NCBI GenBank assembly: GCA_013396915.1
Contig: VWZL01000192.1
Span: 434,001 to 498,000 of the forward strand
Direction: 5' to 3'
From: Stercorarius parasiticus
Lineage: Eukaryota > Chordata > Aves > Charadriiformes > Stercorariidae
DNA length: 64,000 nt
The translations under genes and the position numbers were made by a program. This document shows, in pieces, positions 26,020-36,760 of this stretch. Numbering within the stretch: the first letter of the stretch is position 1; each line of letters starts with the position of its first letter. The notes below the pieces were generated by a model that was not told the origin of the DNA, searched no databases, and worked only from the letters and a program-made list of their open reading frames with translations.

Positions 26020-26145
26020 ACTGATTTTAAGACTAGAAGAAACCATTAGATCACCTGCTCTGACTTCCTCAGAATTGCAGGCCAGCAAGTTCTACCCATG
26101 GACTTTTGTATCACTCCCACCAAGACAGCGGTCCCACAAAAGCAT
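26020..26145 (+). mobile_element. Old amniote interspersed repeat fragment
   Basis: The sequence GATTTTAAGACTAGAAGAAA followed by CCATTAGATCACCTGCTCTG, CAGGCCAGCAAGTTCTACCC and a diverged 'cactcc' block follows the order of an amniote repeat I remember as 'aaggccagaagggaccat..gatcatctagtctgacct ... caggccatagaatttcaccc'. The copy is heavily diverged but colinear for about 90-120 bp. The family name is not certain; a CR1-related 3' end is the likeliest class. The open frame at 25922-26323 (133 codons, +) crosses it and is not supported as a gene. Confidence 0.55.
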
Positions 26146-29100
26146 TGACACAGCGTTGAAACCTGTGAGGATGCTACATCCATTTTTCTCTTTCTTTTTT
26201 CACCAAAAGCTACTCACCTTCACTGCCACACATGTTAAGCTTCAACTTCCACTCTTTGGTTCTGGTTCTGCTCCCGCTGCTGTGTTACAGCCTCCCATCA
26301 CACCACATCTTTCCTTCCTGTGAAGGACATGGACCAGAGTCATTTCATCTCTGTAGCTTCACACCATCGAGTCTCTACTGGAAGGCTTTTTCTGCAATCC
26401 TTTTAATTTTTGTGGCTCTTTTCCTTCTTACAAGGTAATTAAATTGTTTATGTATACAGATTGAATCCCCTGCTTTGCTTTCTATGCAAATAAGATCTCT
26501 ACCATGATGGAAATCGTATTTATACTTATCACTAAATTCATCACACAGCTTCTAGCCTGGAAGCTGCATTGCCCTCCCACTCTCAAGCAGGTGCTGTATT
26601 GCCACTGTTGCATCACTGTGTTTTTGTGTATTCTCTTGACAGTTCTGACGAGAATTATGCATATGAAAAAAAGCATGCAGTGTTCCAGGTAAAAAAAAGA
26701 TCACAAAATTGTTTAAGGAGACGTGAAAATGTTTGGTTACACTCAGGTGCAAGTAAACATCTTGGTTGTGTTCATTCTCCTTTCCACGGGCTGCCCAGGA
26801 AAGTTAGGCCATACATCTTTAGCTGGGTCAGGAGTCCACCGTTATGTTGGGGTCTAAATCTGGGTCTAAATGTGCAATAAGTCTAATTTTTCCTAGGTGA
26901 AGAAGTGACAAGAATGACCAGTAATTGGCATCCAGGTCTACATCTTTACCAGTTCCCCTGGAAAACGTTACAACTTTCTGACTGATTGTCAGAACAATTT
27001 GTTCTCCTGATTATATTAGTTGTTTGTTGGAATTTAAACCGTTCTAGTTTCTCTTCTGAGAAGAAGATAAATACCATGAGAATTTGATAGTCACCAATTT
27101 GCATAGCAACCTATGAGATGATATTTGCTTTTCAAAGAAATACTCAGAGAATGCAACAGATTAACAAATGTATTTAATAGCTCTGAATGGTAGTGGTCAA
27201 GCTACCTTTTTGCCTTAAATACCTACATTTTGCCTTAAATACTTCTGAAAGCCTAACACATCAGCTTTATCATTCTTTAAAAAAAAAAAAGGTCCTTTAG
27301 GAAAAGAAAAGCCTTTAACTTGCACCATTTTGGGAAGTGAAAGCACTGATTACAAGGGAAGCCAGAGGAAAGAACAGGGAAATTTCAACAAGAATCTATA
27401 GAATAGACAAATGATTGATCCAGGTTTCCTACTCTTTGAAGGCATCTGTTTCTCTCCCCATAATAGGAAGAAGTTCAGAGTGATTTCAGTTCCATTTTAT
27501 GTACATACCTCAGTTACAGGCAGTTATAGGCTGAAATGTAGATGGGGTGAAATCTGAGCTAAAAGGACACATTTTCTCCCCATCTATTTTCTATTTTTGC
27601 CCCATCTATTTATCTCATTCCCTTTCAAAGCCAGTCCTCATTAAAAAAAGCTTTGTTTAAGTAAAATATGTTTAGTGTTATTATTCTGGAGCCATTACTC
27701 TTATCCTTAGCCAAATTAATAGCAACCTTAACCAGGAAATCTTTCAGAAGTGCAACCAGGGTTATATGAGCTTTTTAATTGCTCGTGCCAGAGAATGACT
27801 AACGCAATTGAACGAATGCAGTTGTAAAGTAGGCTGCGGGCACCACGCCTGCAGCACAATTCAAGCCATGAGAACTAACTGCCAATCAAAGAGGGGATGG
27901 ATTTCAGAGGCTGCATCAAAGAAAAAGATAATTCAATGTCGTTCTCCATAGGTAAAGATGAAAAACAAGCTTGCATAGGTTACTGAATTGTAGGGAGATT
28001 AAAAGTGTTAGGAAACAAGCTTTCAAGAAAGTGGTTTTGTATCAACTTTTTCTAAGTTTATTAACTGTAGCATACCCCTGTCATATTAGATGACCAAGGT
28101 AGGCTTCGTTGACCTTGCCTCAGATGTCTGTACTAAAGGGAGGATAGTGTCTAGAAGCATTAGCATCATCAATGGTCAAGGTGAAGCTGCAGACAACAAA
28201 AATATTTCTGGGTAAATATAAAAAAAAAAAGGTTAATAGCTTAAAATTCCATATTTATTCTCACTGTAGAATTGTACTAATATCCAGTGTTGTCTGAGGA
28301 TATTGACAAAAGCAGGTTCGTAGGCAGGAGTACTCCCTCATACTACATCCATTGATATATTTGGAAAAAACAGATGGTCTTTTGAATATACAAGATCTGA
28401 AGAATAATGTGTGCCCAGAAGTTATTCTATTTTCTATGAGCATGTCAGCTGAAGAAACCATAAGATAAGTTTATGACCTATATCCCCACGGAATATAAGC
28501 TTCTCCCCATAAGATTTGCACCACAAAGTTTCTACAAAGAGATCAGCTATGAATTTTATCTAGAGGTACAAAAACATTGTGGTGAAGTGGTATGAAAATC
28601 CCAGATAATTTCAGCATATTGCATTACATAAATACTGTTATTAAACTGCAAAGTTTAGGTGAAGTTTGCCTCTGAATACACTACAAAGCCACTGAAAGAG
28701 TTAATATCCCACCTAATGTATTCTAAGTGTTCAACTGGTGTTTAGATAGTGCTAAACATCAAGGATGTGAGTTAATTCTCACCCATGAGCAAACCTGTGG
28801 ACTTTCAATAAAGTTTTGGTTAATAGAGAGCACCTGCATTCATGGATTACTTCTGAGAAGTCTAGGATTCTTTGATGATGATGAATTTAGGTAGATTTAT
28901 TAGATGCTGAAAGAGTTGTTACCAAAAGCAAGAAGTTGTATAAACTTTTTCAAGAAGCAAGTAATCTTCTGAATCTCAGCTTGTTTCTTCCGTGAGAGTA
29001 GTCATGACTTTCCCACCAAAGGACAAAATTTTTCACCTTCTTCTAAAAGATATAAATGGAACAGGAAAGAAATGAGTGAAAATTTCTATTCTATTGAGTG

Positions 29101-29182
29101 AAACTATTCTAATGAGTGAAAGTTTCTATTCTATTCTTCCATCCATATGTTCCTTTATGTTTTGAGGCAAGTCTTTTAATCA
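26146..29182. other. No gene seen; short tandem duplications
   Basis: Unique AT-rich DNA. TTTTGCCTTAAATAC is duplicated with a 20-bp period at 27207-27242. A 25-bp word is duplicated with a 40-bp period at 29071-29135. No exon or known repeat family is recognised. Confidence 0.55.
29071..29135. repeat. 25-bp direct repeat, 40-bp period
   Basis: The 25 bases at 29071-29095 recur at 29111-29135 with one mismatch. The 15 bases between them hold a partial third copy (GAGTGAAACTATTCT). This is a small local tandem duplication. Confidence 0.85.
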
Positions 29183-29294
29183 CACGTGTTTTTTTCTGAT
29201 AACAAAATACCCAACATACTTTGCAACAACGTATGTGGCAGCTTGACTCAAGCGAATGCCTTGTCTTTATCCCACAATTCCCCAGGCACACGTG
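29183..29294. promoter_or_regulatory. Two CACGTG E-boxes upstream of a TATA element
   Basis: CACGTG occurs at 29183-29188 and again at 29289-29294 (context CACACGTGACC), about 315 and 209 bp upstream of the TATA at 29498. CACGTG is the core recognised by bHLH factors such as USF. Two copies of a CpG-containing hexamer are slightly unusual in this CpG-poor window, but binding is not shown by sequence. Confidence 0.3.
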
Positions 29295-29497
29295 ACCACA
29301 ACTCCTGAGTAACCTCTCATTCAGGCACCCTCCTTGGACAACCTCCCTTCTCAGTCAATGAGAAACTTTTAAACAAGTAAACTGACATTATGACATTCGC
29401 TGAATTTTAGTTTTGTTTAGTCTATTAGCAGTAGTTTCAACCTTGTATTTCAATTGATTAGGCTAAAATTACTGTAGTGAATTTCCTTCCTGGAGGG

Positions 29498-29505
29498 TAT
29501 AAAAG
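29498..29505 (+). promoter_or_regulatory. Consensus TATA box, isolated
   Basis: TATAAAAG with GC-richer flanks (GGAGGG before, CCCTC after), the best core-promoter match I saw on the plus strand. A start about 30 bp downstream would fall near 29528. The next 60 bp (to 29587) end at TTAG|GTAAGG, a strong 5' splice-site match. No coding exon follows that I recognise. Alternatives: promoter of a tissue-specific or noncoding transcript, a remnant of an unrecognised LTR, or chance. Confidence 0.4.
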
Positions 29506-29527
29506 CCCTCAGACACTGAGTGTACGT

Positions 29528-29587
29528 GTACCTCGTGTGTCTCTCCAGACTGAGTTGCTGTAGCTAGCACACTAAAGAAAAGGTTAG
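29528..29587 (+). other. Possible noncoding first exon ending at a splice donor
   Basis: Predicted only from the TATA box (start about 30 bp downstream) and the donor TTAG|GTAAGG with GT at 29588-29589. The exon would be about 60 bases and has no ATG start codon. A weak acceptor (TTCTTGCAG, ending 29749) would give an intron of 162 bp, but the sequence after it opens with an ATG followed at once by a stop (ATGTAA) and I recognise no protein. Treat it as a hypothesis to test against transcripts. Confidence 0.25.
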
Positions 29588-30396
29588 GTAAGGCAAACTG
29601 AATTATTAAAAAAAAAGCCTTAAAAAAAAAAAATTGAGGACAGAAAAGTTAAACACATTGCTTTAAACTTGTTAATAGAAATGAGAGAAGGTGGGGTTTT
29701 TTTTCCCCCTAAGAGTTGTGAATGCCTTTCTCTAAGTGGCTTCTTGCAGATATTAAATGTAACAAATACAGCAGGGACAGCTTTTGAAATAACTGATGAA
29801 TTGAAACAGTGGGAAGAAAAAGGGATAGGAATGGGATGGGGGATAAGATACTTCAGACTTAATATCTCTCAGAAAGAGAGATAATTCTAAGGGCCAAAAA
29901 TATCAAACTGCAGACTAGCTTTTCGCTTCACAGAATGCAGAACTCCATCCTCAAAACAAATAAAAATGCATCCTCTGTCATTTTACATATTTTATTTTAC
30001 TTTTTCACATGAAAAACAATCCCCACTTGCAACTCCTTCAAAAAAAGCAAGAGACACTGTAAAATATGCACAGGAAATATTGTCTGCTGTGGAATTTTGG
30101 ATTTAAGAGAATAAAAAATAACCCCAGGACCAAAGCTACTGGACAGAAACCATTCCCAAAGCTTTGCTCTGGTTTAAGCAGAGTAGAAGGTTTCCATTAA
30201 TCTAAGAAACTTTCTAGCATGATTCTGTGTCCTTCAAATCCAACCAGAAGGAGACAGGGATGGCTAGAAATTTTTCAAACTTTCATTATGGAATACAAAG
30301 ACAAGAAGAAGTTTAACTGGCTTTAAGAGTTGATGAGGCCTAAAAATTCAGCCTAGGTTTCTTCTGCTTTCAAAAATACCCTTTGTTCTTGAGAAC
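29588..30396. other. No gene seen
   Basis: Two A-rich runs (about 29608-29632), then unique AT-rich DNA up to the ERVK-like LTR. The 71-codon open frame at 29669-29884 (+) has no recognisable motif. Confidence 0.55.
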
Positions 30397-30530
30397 TGCC
30401 ATGGTTTAACCCCAGCCGGCAGCTAGGACCATGCAACCACTTGCGTAGTTGTCCCCCTTGCCCCCAGAAAGGAAGGAGAAGAGGGAGAAAAGGAGGGGAA
30501 AGGGAAAAAAACAGCAGAAACTGACTGTAA

Positions 30531-30591
30531 CAATAGCAATAGCAATAGCAATAGCAATAACAACAACAACAGCAACAACAACAACAACAAC

Positions 30592-30627
<36 letters not shown>
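30531..30627. repeat. Compound microsatellite inside the ERVK-like LTR
   Basis: About five CAATAG units (30531-30559) change into CAA/CAG-type triplets (30560-30592) and then into an uninterrupted AAT run (to about 30627). The position matches the AAT-rich transcribed part of the LTR, so the array probably grew from a short run already in the element. Confidence 0.9.
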
Positions 30628-30628
<1 letters not shown>

Positions 30629-30711
30629 CTGACATAAGTCACTCTCACCACCCAGTGAAATTGTACCTTCCCAAGCAGTGATCGTGTATTTCTGCTACCC
30701 AGCAAACCCCC

Positions 30712-30720
30712 GTTTATATA
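30712..30720 (-). promoter_or_regulatory. TATA box of the ERVK-like LTR
   Basis: TATATAAAC on the minus strand, at the place expected for the U3 promoter of this LTR. The element seems intact here, though the surrounding LTR is diverged. Confidence 0.6.
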
Positions 30721-31165
30721 CCAAGCATGATGACCATGGTATGGAATATTCCACTGGCCATTTCATTGTTCTGTCTGTGCTCTTTCTCAACTTCTATAGG
30801 AAGCTGAAAAGAGTCCTTGAAAAGTGTAAGCATCGCTTAGCCACAACTAAAACAATATACATTATTGCCATTCCTTTCACAGCAATTACTAGAATGGAAA
30901 TTAACTCTTTCCCAGATTAAACCAGGACAAGAATAAATACAAGCGTAGTTCAGTGTGAGAAGGGAAGAGTCTTAATCTTGCACCACCTTGCTGTTCTAAT
31001 GTAGATCCTCATTTTAAACAGTTTAAAAGCAGTTTAAACTCAGTTTGAAGTTCCTTTGGGATTCATCCGAAAGGAAAGGAGAATAAAACGACTAAGCAGT
31101 TTAATAAAATATTTTTAAAAAAGGTCAGATACCCCTATGTACTAAAACATTTTCATGTGGGATTA

Positions 31166-31204
31166 TTGGTGTTGGTGTTAGTGTTGGTGTTAATGTTGTT
31201 TTGT
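31166..31204. repeat. (GTTGGT)n-like repeat
   Basis: About six imperfect GTTGGT/GTTAGT/GTTAAT units in a row. Confidence 0.8.
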
Positions 31205-32936
31205 TTCTTTTTTTCCCCGGCATTATGCTGCTGATTTGTGCCTGTTGAATTAATAGTAGTGATCAACATAAATGAACTTCCCCTTACAGGGAGATTATAA
31301 CAAGACCCTAAAGAAACATTTCAGATATTTATGAAGTGAAGGAAATTTCAGGTAGTTACAAACTTTGAAAACCTCTTTCCCCAGATTTCTACTGCAATGA
31401 GGCTGGATGAAAATTAGTTTGAATCCAGCCACACCAGCTGTTGTTATATGGTCTTTCATCTCAGCAAATGACCAATACATCCTTACTGTATGTACTTCAG
31501 AGTATGCGTATGGTTACAAAATATGGGTTCATATGATGAGCTCAGATAGCTGAACTGCAGGTCTCTGGAGCCATCATCATGTCATTGTGAAAAAGTGAAA
31601 ACCTTGTCTTCTACTCATAGAAAAGCATAAAATCAGTGAGAGGGAAGGACTAGATTTTGACAGGGCACCTTGTTTACCCGCTTGCCAACACAATGCTGAT
31701 CCCTACAGCCAAACTGTCTGTCAAACGGTTGTTTGCTACTGACTTTTACAGATTTTCCGGACAAATAAAAGAAAAAAATGTATTGTATTTTTAAGTCAAG
31801 ATGTAGCACTTTCCTAGTGGTATATGTAAGTTCCTAAAAAGGAACAGGATACAAGCATGAAAAAGTTTCTGGTTTGGACAAAGATTTTTTCTTGCAATTT
31901 TATTCAAGGTTTGCTTTATTCTCACAAACGATTCTGTCTCAATGACCAAGATAGTAAAAATCTGATGTATCTGTTTCCTCTTGGGAATTATTTGGCTCTG
32001 TTTTACAAAAGTATGTAGGAACAAACTTATTAATTGAGGTCTTAATATTATTAAACACAATCACATAGCTACAATGATAAATACAATTTCTGAAACTCTC
32101 TTTTGGAGAAGAGCACATCCTCAGACCAACACTGCGCTTTGACGGTGCAGGTCCAGACTTTCAAATTTAATCTAATGGGATCATTCCCTTCAAGTACATG
32201 GAGCTTCTCTAGTTTCCACCCATAGAAAATGGAAGTAATTTTTCTCCTGTCTTCTTGGGTCACAGGAATAATTTCCTTTTTGAAGCACACCTTTCCTGTT
32301 GTTCAAGTGATTTCACATGCTCCATTTCACCCATCTTAGAAATGTATGATTAGCCATTACAGGCGCTTTCAGTGCGTGGGTGGGCTGTGTGCCTAATATG
32401 CATCTGTTAATATTCACACTGTCTTCTGTGGTGTTCCTGCCACATTGCTAAAATCTACTTTGAATACCGTTAATTCCAGCTTAAATGTGGAGGTGTTTTT
32501 CAGTTGTGTCTATCCTTTATAAAAATAATGCTGTATTTCATTCTGTGGTTGCTGTACAGGGTCTTTGTGCTGCAGACTACAGCAATAGAGTTTGCAGTCT
32601 ATTCAGCTTCAGGATAAAAGCAACATACACTGCTTGTTTACTCAGGACCTAACTCTTTAGGTGACACCCTGAATCTGAGGAAGTGAAATGAAGGGGTTTT
32701 TTTTTCATTTGCTTTAGCAGAGATGGGTTTTCTCTATTCATTTTCTTAAGTGATGGTAAAGCATTGCTCTGGCAGAGGCAGGGGAGAAAAATAAATGATG
32801 TATTTAAGAAAAAAAAAGTTTTAAAATTTCAGGAAGAACCAAAGGTGATGATGCCAAAAGACGGTTAATCTGTTGTTATCATATCACATGGTGTCATTAA
32901 AACTGTGGGATGCTTTCTAAGTAGCTTGTTTTGGAG

Positions 32937-32970
32937 CTCCTCTCCTCTCCTCTCCTCTCCTCTCCTCTCC
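32937..32970. repeat. (TCTCC)n microsatellite
   Basis: Six full TCTCC units preceded by a partial one. Confidence 0.9.
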
Positions 32971-35900
32971 AATTCTGGTTTTCATTCAGAACACGTAAAC
33001 AACCAGTAGAAGTTACCTTTAGGTTTTAAAAAAGCTCGAAATTGTTTTGAAAAGGGAAGAAACTGACTGTGGATAAACTGGATGTATTCTCCTCCACAAC
33101 CTACTGGGCCATCTACTCTTTTGCTTCCAGGAAAGGATGATACCTGTTGGATGCTGAACAATGTGAAGAAGAGTTCTGCTATGTTTGATGTTTCTCTAAT
33201 GAAAGAGTAGCTAAAAAACCAAGATGGAAATAGATGGGCTGAACATTTCCTCCTGGCCTTTTATTTTGAGATTTTCACAGAGAAGAAACAGAGGACTGTT
33301 GTGTTATACACTGCAATGGTGATTAATCAGAAACAATTCCTTCCATGTTCTCCTTGTTGTCTTTCAAGCTGGCATTAATATTACATGAATTACTCTTTTT
33401 ATGTTTTCTCAATGACAGGACAACAACAGCTTGTGTGCAAGTATCCACTACATTAAGTTGTGAGGTATCAGCCGTAGTCCTTACTTCGTCTTCTCAGCTG
33501 AGCACCTCGGTTTCCCTTCTGCCTTCCAAGTTCTCTCTGCTTCTCCAGCACAGTCACCATTGCAGATTGATTTCCACAGCCTACTGCCAGTGAGCAAGTC
33601 TTGGCATTAACAGTAGGCAGTTCTGGATCGGACCTTTCCAGAGGCTGTGAGGAAACACATCTGAGATCCAAGGCTGTAACACCGTCACAGAAATTCAAGC
33701 CTGTTCTGAGTTCTGCACAGCAAAGACTTTCTTCAATCTCTGTCAGACCATGTGGGTAATCTGTAGTGTTCATCTAGCAACTTGGATGCGATATTTTATT
33801 CCATAAAAGATAGTTACAAAAGATTGAATGGAGAAAGGAGAATGGTGCTTTTGGTCACTGAATCTGCATTGCTATCTTTTGCCAAACTGCTCTGCAGGTC
33901 ATTCAGAGAAACACTCAGCTTGGATTAGATATAGATACACAGTGAGGCATATGCTTCCACTTCCAACAACATAATATGACCTTCATTTGAAAGCCAAAAA
34001 ATTCTCATTCTTTGTACTTCAGGAAGGCCTTATTGCAGTGTTGTAATTGTAGCCATAGGCAGATTTTCCAAGAACACTCATTGGACTGACCCAACACTCA
34101 CTGGTCTGACTCTGTTCCTAATTACATCAATGGGAAGGGATTTAGATCAGAACTGTGAATTTTCCAAAGGATAACACATGGTTCATTTTAGTAAATGGAA
34201 TATATCACTCTGCCCTTGACTCTGAATACGTTTTTTCAACATGCCTGTGGCTGTGTGACAAAAGGCTTACTAGGGAATTTTCAATATTTTTACAGAATCC
34301 TTAAAACAAATTTCCCATTAATACAACTGATATGTTGCAGTGTTACAAATATCTACTGTGAATTATACAAAATAATCAAGGTGCTAAAGACACCTATGTT
34401 TTCTCTTCATAAGATGCATTTAACATATTGTTTCCTTCAGGGGACTTTTAATATTTTTGGAAAATATTTTCTTTATTTTGGTTGCTGGTTTACTTTTCCC
34501 ATGGCAGGCTTGTGTTTTATCCTCAGCTATACTATGTAGCAGAAGTAAAAATGACAATGTCGGACACATGAGCTCTTTAAAGTTTGCAGGCTTCATGTCT
34601 GTGGCTACAAGAAGGAGGTCAGTCTTAGTTTAGAGCTGTATTTTTGCCACCCTGCTCTTCATTGCCCCATCAGGGTCAAGATTTAAAATAGGTTGAACAA
34701 TGCCATGACTGTCCATGACTGGACAAGAGAAAAACATCATTCACAAGGTTTTATGCTTGTTTGATTTCATAAAAGGAAAGAAAAGTTTTCTTCCAAGATG
34801 TAGTTTTCTTTAACCTATCTAAAATTCTCGTGGGAAAATGATAATATCCCCTAGGAACCTGCTAATAACATGCACTATTGTCAGATTATGTATTACCTTG
34901 TTGAGAAAGAGTACTTTTGATGAGACAAGAACCGAACACTTTCCTGTAGTTGTTTCCATCTAATCTTTCTTTTGTCCTCCTAGGAGCTCTCTTGAAACAG
35001 AATCTTACATAGCCCAATACTGTTCCTTACCACAAACCTCCAGATGCTTGATGAGATTAGGATCCTAAACTAAGAGAGGTTTATTATTTATCATAAAGTT
35101 TGATGTATCAATAATCATACACATATATTTTTAATTTTTAACGATAGACTTGTTATTCCTATCAAACTTTAAAGAATTCCATGATAATGAGTTCTAACCA
35201 AGGCAGTTTAGGAAACTTGCAGGTCAGGCTTTGTTTCTTTGGTTGGTTTTGGATATCACCTACCTTGTGCAGGGTCTGGAGTTCTAACCTCTTCTTAAGA
35301 TCTGACCCTGGGACAAAAATTTCCTAAGGTACTCACGTGCTGCCAGAAAAACAAGTGGATACATGATAATTTCTATTTCCCAGATGCAGATATGGAGATA
35401 AGAAAGGATATGGGATGAAGTGTTCTTTAGCTGATGTTGATAAAGTCAAGGAGAATGCTGAAGCCCTAAAGCAAGCCTTTTGACTCTGCTTACATGGGGG
35501 GGCAGAGGGACTCTTGTCTTCCATGGGGTTACCCACATTGAAGATGACAGTAAAGCAGCTCCTGCAGGACTTCTTGAACTGTTCTTTGTTATCTGGACAG
35601 TGACATTGTTAGCCTTCTGCCATATCCTCAAGAGTCAGCTCCCTACAGTTACACCACCCTTGTAGAAAGCCTAAATTCAGATTACCTACAGTTACCATCT
35701 GTGGTTGCTCTAGGTAACACTGGGGCCTCCCTAGAATGGACTTCACTTCCATCACATGTCTGACCAGGCTGAATCACAGTGAGGGTCGATGGGATGCCTG
35801 GAGGTCCAGAGAGCAGGCAGAACATATGATAGCACTCTGCAGGTGACTGCCTACTTGACTGTGCATTAAAGCAGAAGGAAGACTTAGGGTAGTCCTCATG

Positions 35901-36371
35901 TTGAAGACTGCCTTAGCCTTTCTGATGCTGAGGGCTTTCCATTTCGCTTGTGACCCCACTCTGACACCTTCACCTGTGCACCCTGGAGTTGCTGTGACAC
36001 TTTTACTCTTGCATACCTCAAGCTGTTGTTCTTGATCATTGTTCTCATGACCCTCCACTTGCAAATCCTGAGAAATATTGATTTAGTTTTTCCTGGAAGC
36101 AGTTGTCACTGATGTGAGAATGACTCTTTTCTTTCTCCCCCTTTTCCTGCCCTTTGTTTTGTAACTTGTAGTGTATAACTTTATAGCAGAAGAAAGACGA
36201 CTTAATTAATGACTTTAGTACTTATTAACGATTTCAATAGCCAATAATCATTACCCAAAAATTTGTGTGCACAAAGTTCAGTGGTTAATCAGTGCGCAAC
36301 ACCGCCATTCAACCAAAGCTTGTTCCATGAAGTTCTAGTAGGCTTACAGGCAGGAACCATCAACTAGGACT

Positions 36372-36760
36372 TGTTCAGGTTGTTCAGCCTGGAGAAGAGA
36401 AGGCTCTGGGGAGACCTTATAGTAGCCTTCCAGTACCTGAAGAGGCCTACAGGAGAGATGGGGAGGGACTCTTTATCAGGGAGTGTAATGATAGGATAAG
36501 GGGTAATGGTTTCAAACTGAAAGAGGGGAGATTTAGGTGAGATATTAGGAAGAAATTCTTTGCTGTGAGGGTGGTGAGACCCTGGCCCAGGTTGCCCAGA
36601 GAAGTTGTGTCTGCCCCATCCCTGGAGGTGTTCAAGGCCAGGCTGGACGGGGCTTTGAGCAGCCTGGTTTAGTGGGAGGTGTCCCTGCCCATAGCAGGGT
36701 GTTGGAACTAGATGATCTTTAAGGTCCCTTCCAATCTAATCCATTCTATGATTCTCTGAT
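36372..36760 (+). mobile_element. CR1 LINE, 3' end (longer copy)
   Basis: About 390 bp of CR1. It starts near TTGTTCAGCCTGGAGAAGAG, continues through CCTTCCAGTACCTGAAGAGG, GGGACTCTTTATCAGGGAGT, GGAAGAAATTCTTTGC, GCCAGGCTGGACGGGG and GATGATCTTTAAGGTCCC, and ends in degenerate octamers (ATTCTATG ATTCTCTG). It covers the whole of the copy at 4657-4849 plus about 190 bp more on its 5' side. The 62-codon open frame at 36447-36635 (minus) is antisense to the LINE and not a gene. Confidence 0.95.

Larger units (their letters stand above)
30397..30929 (-). mobile_element. Solo LTR of an avian ERVK-like endogenous retrovirus
   Basis: On the minus strand the segment opens TGTCCTGGTTTAATC and closes GGTTAAACCATGGCA, so the TG...CA ends and short terminal inverted repeats are intact. 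The orientation is set by TATATAAAC (plus 30712-30720), the LTR TATA box. I recognise the family from GGTTTAACCCCAGCCGGCAG (plus 30403), CATGATGACCATGGTATGGA (plus 30727) and AACTAAAACAATATACATTA near 30846. About 530 bp is a normal length for it. Flanks AGAAC (30392-30396) and AGAAT (30930-30934) could be a decayed target duplication. No internal viral genes are present. Open frames of repeated Leu, Ile or Thr inside it come from the microsatellite and are not proteins. Confidence 0.88.
30930..36371. other. No gene seen; simple repeats
   Basis: GTTGGT-type repeats lie at 31166-31204 and (TCTCC)n at 32937-32970. A two-copy 20-bp tandem (AACACTCAYTGG core) lies at 34073-34110. Open frames at 34195-34539 (+, 114 codons), 33468-33773 (-) and 35774-36064 (-) show no known domain. 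35420-36070 is GC-richer than average without a recognised cause. Confidence 0.5.

Noticed and set aside
30406..30705. Open frames of repeated Leu, Ile/Val/Ala or Thr on both strands (99, 70 and 62 codons)
   Set aside because: They are translations of the CAATAG/CAA/AAT microsatellite inside the ERVK-like LTR.
35774..36064. 96-codon minus-strand open frame in a GC-richer patch
   Set aside because: The composition is plausible for protein, but I recognise nothing and see no promoter, splice sites or neighbouring exon.
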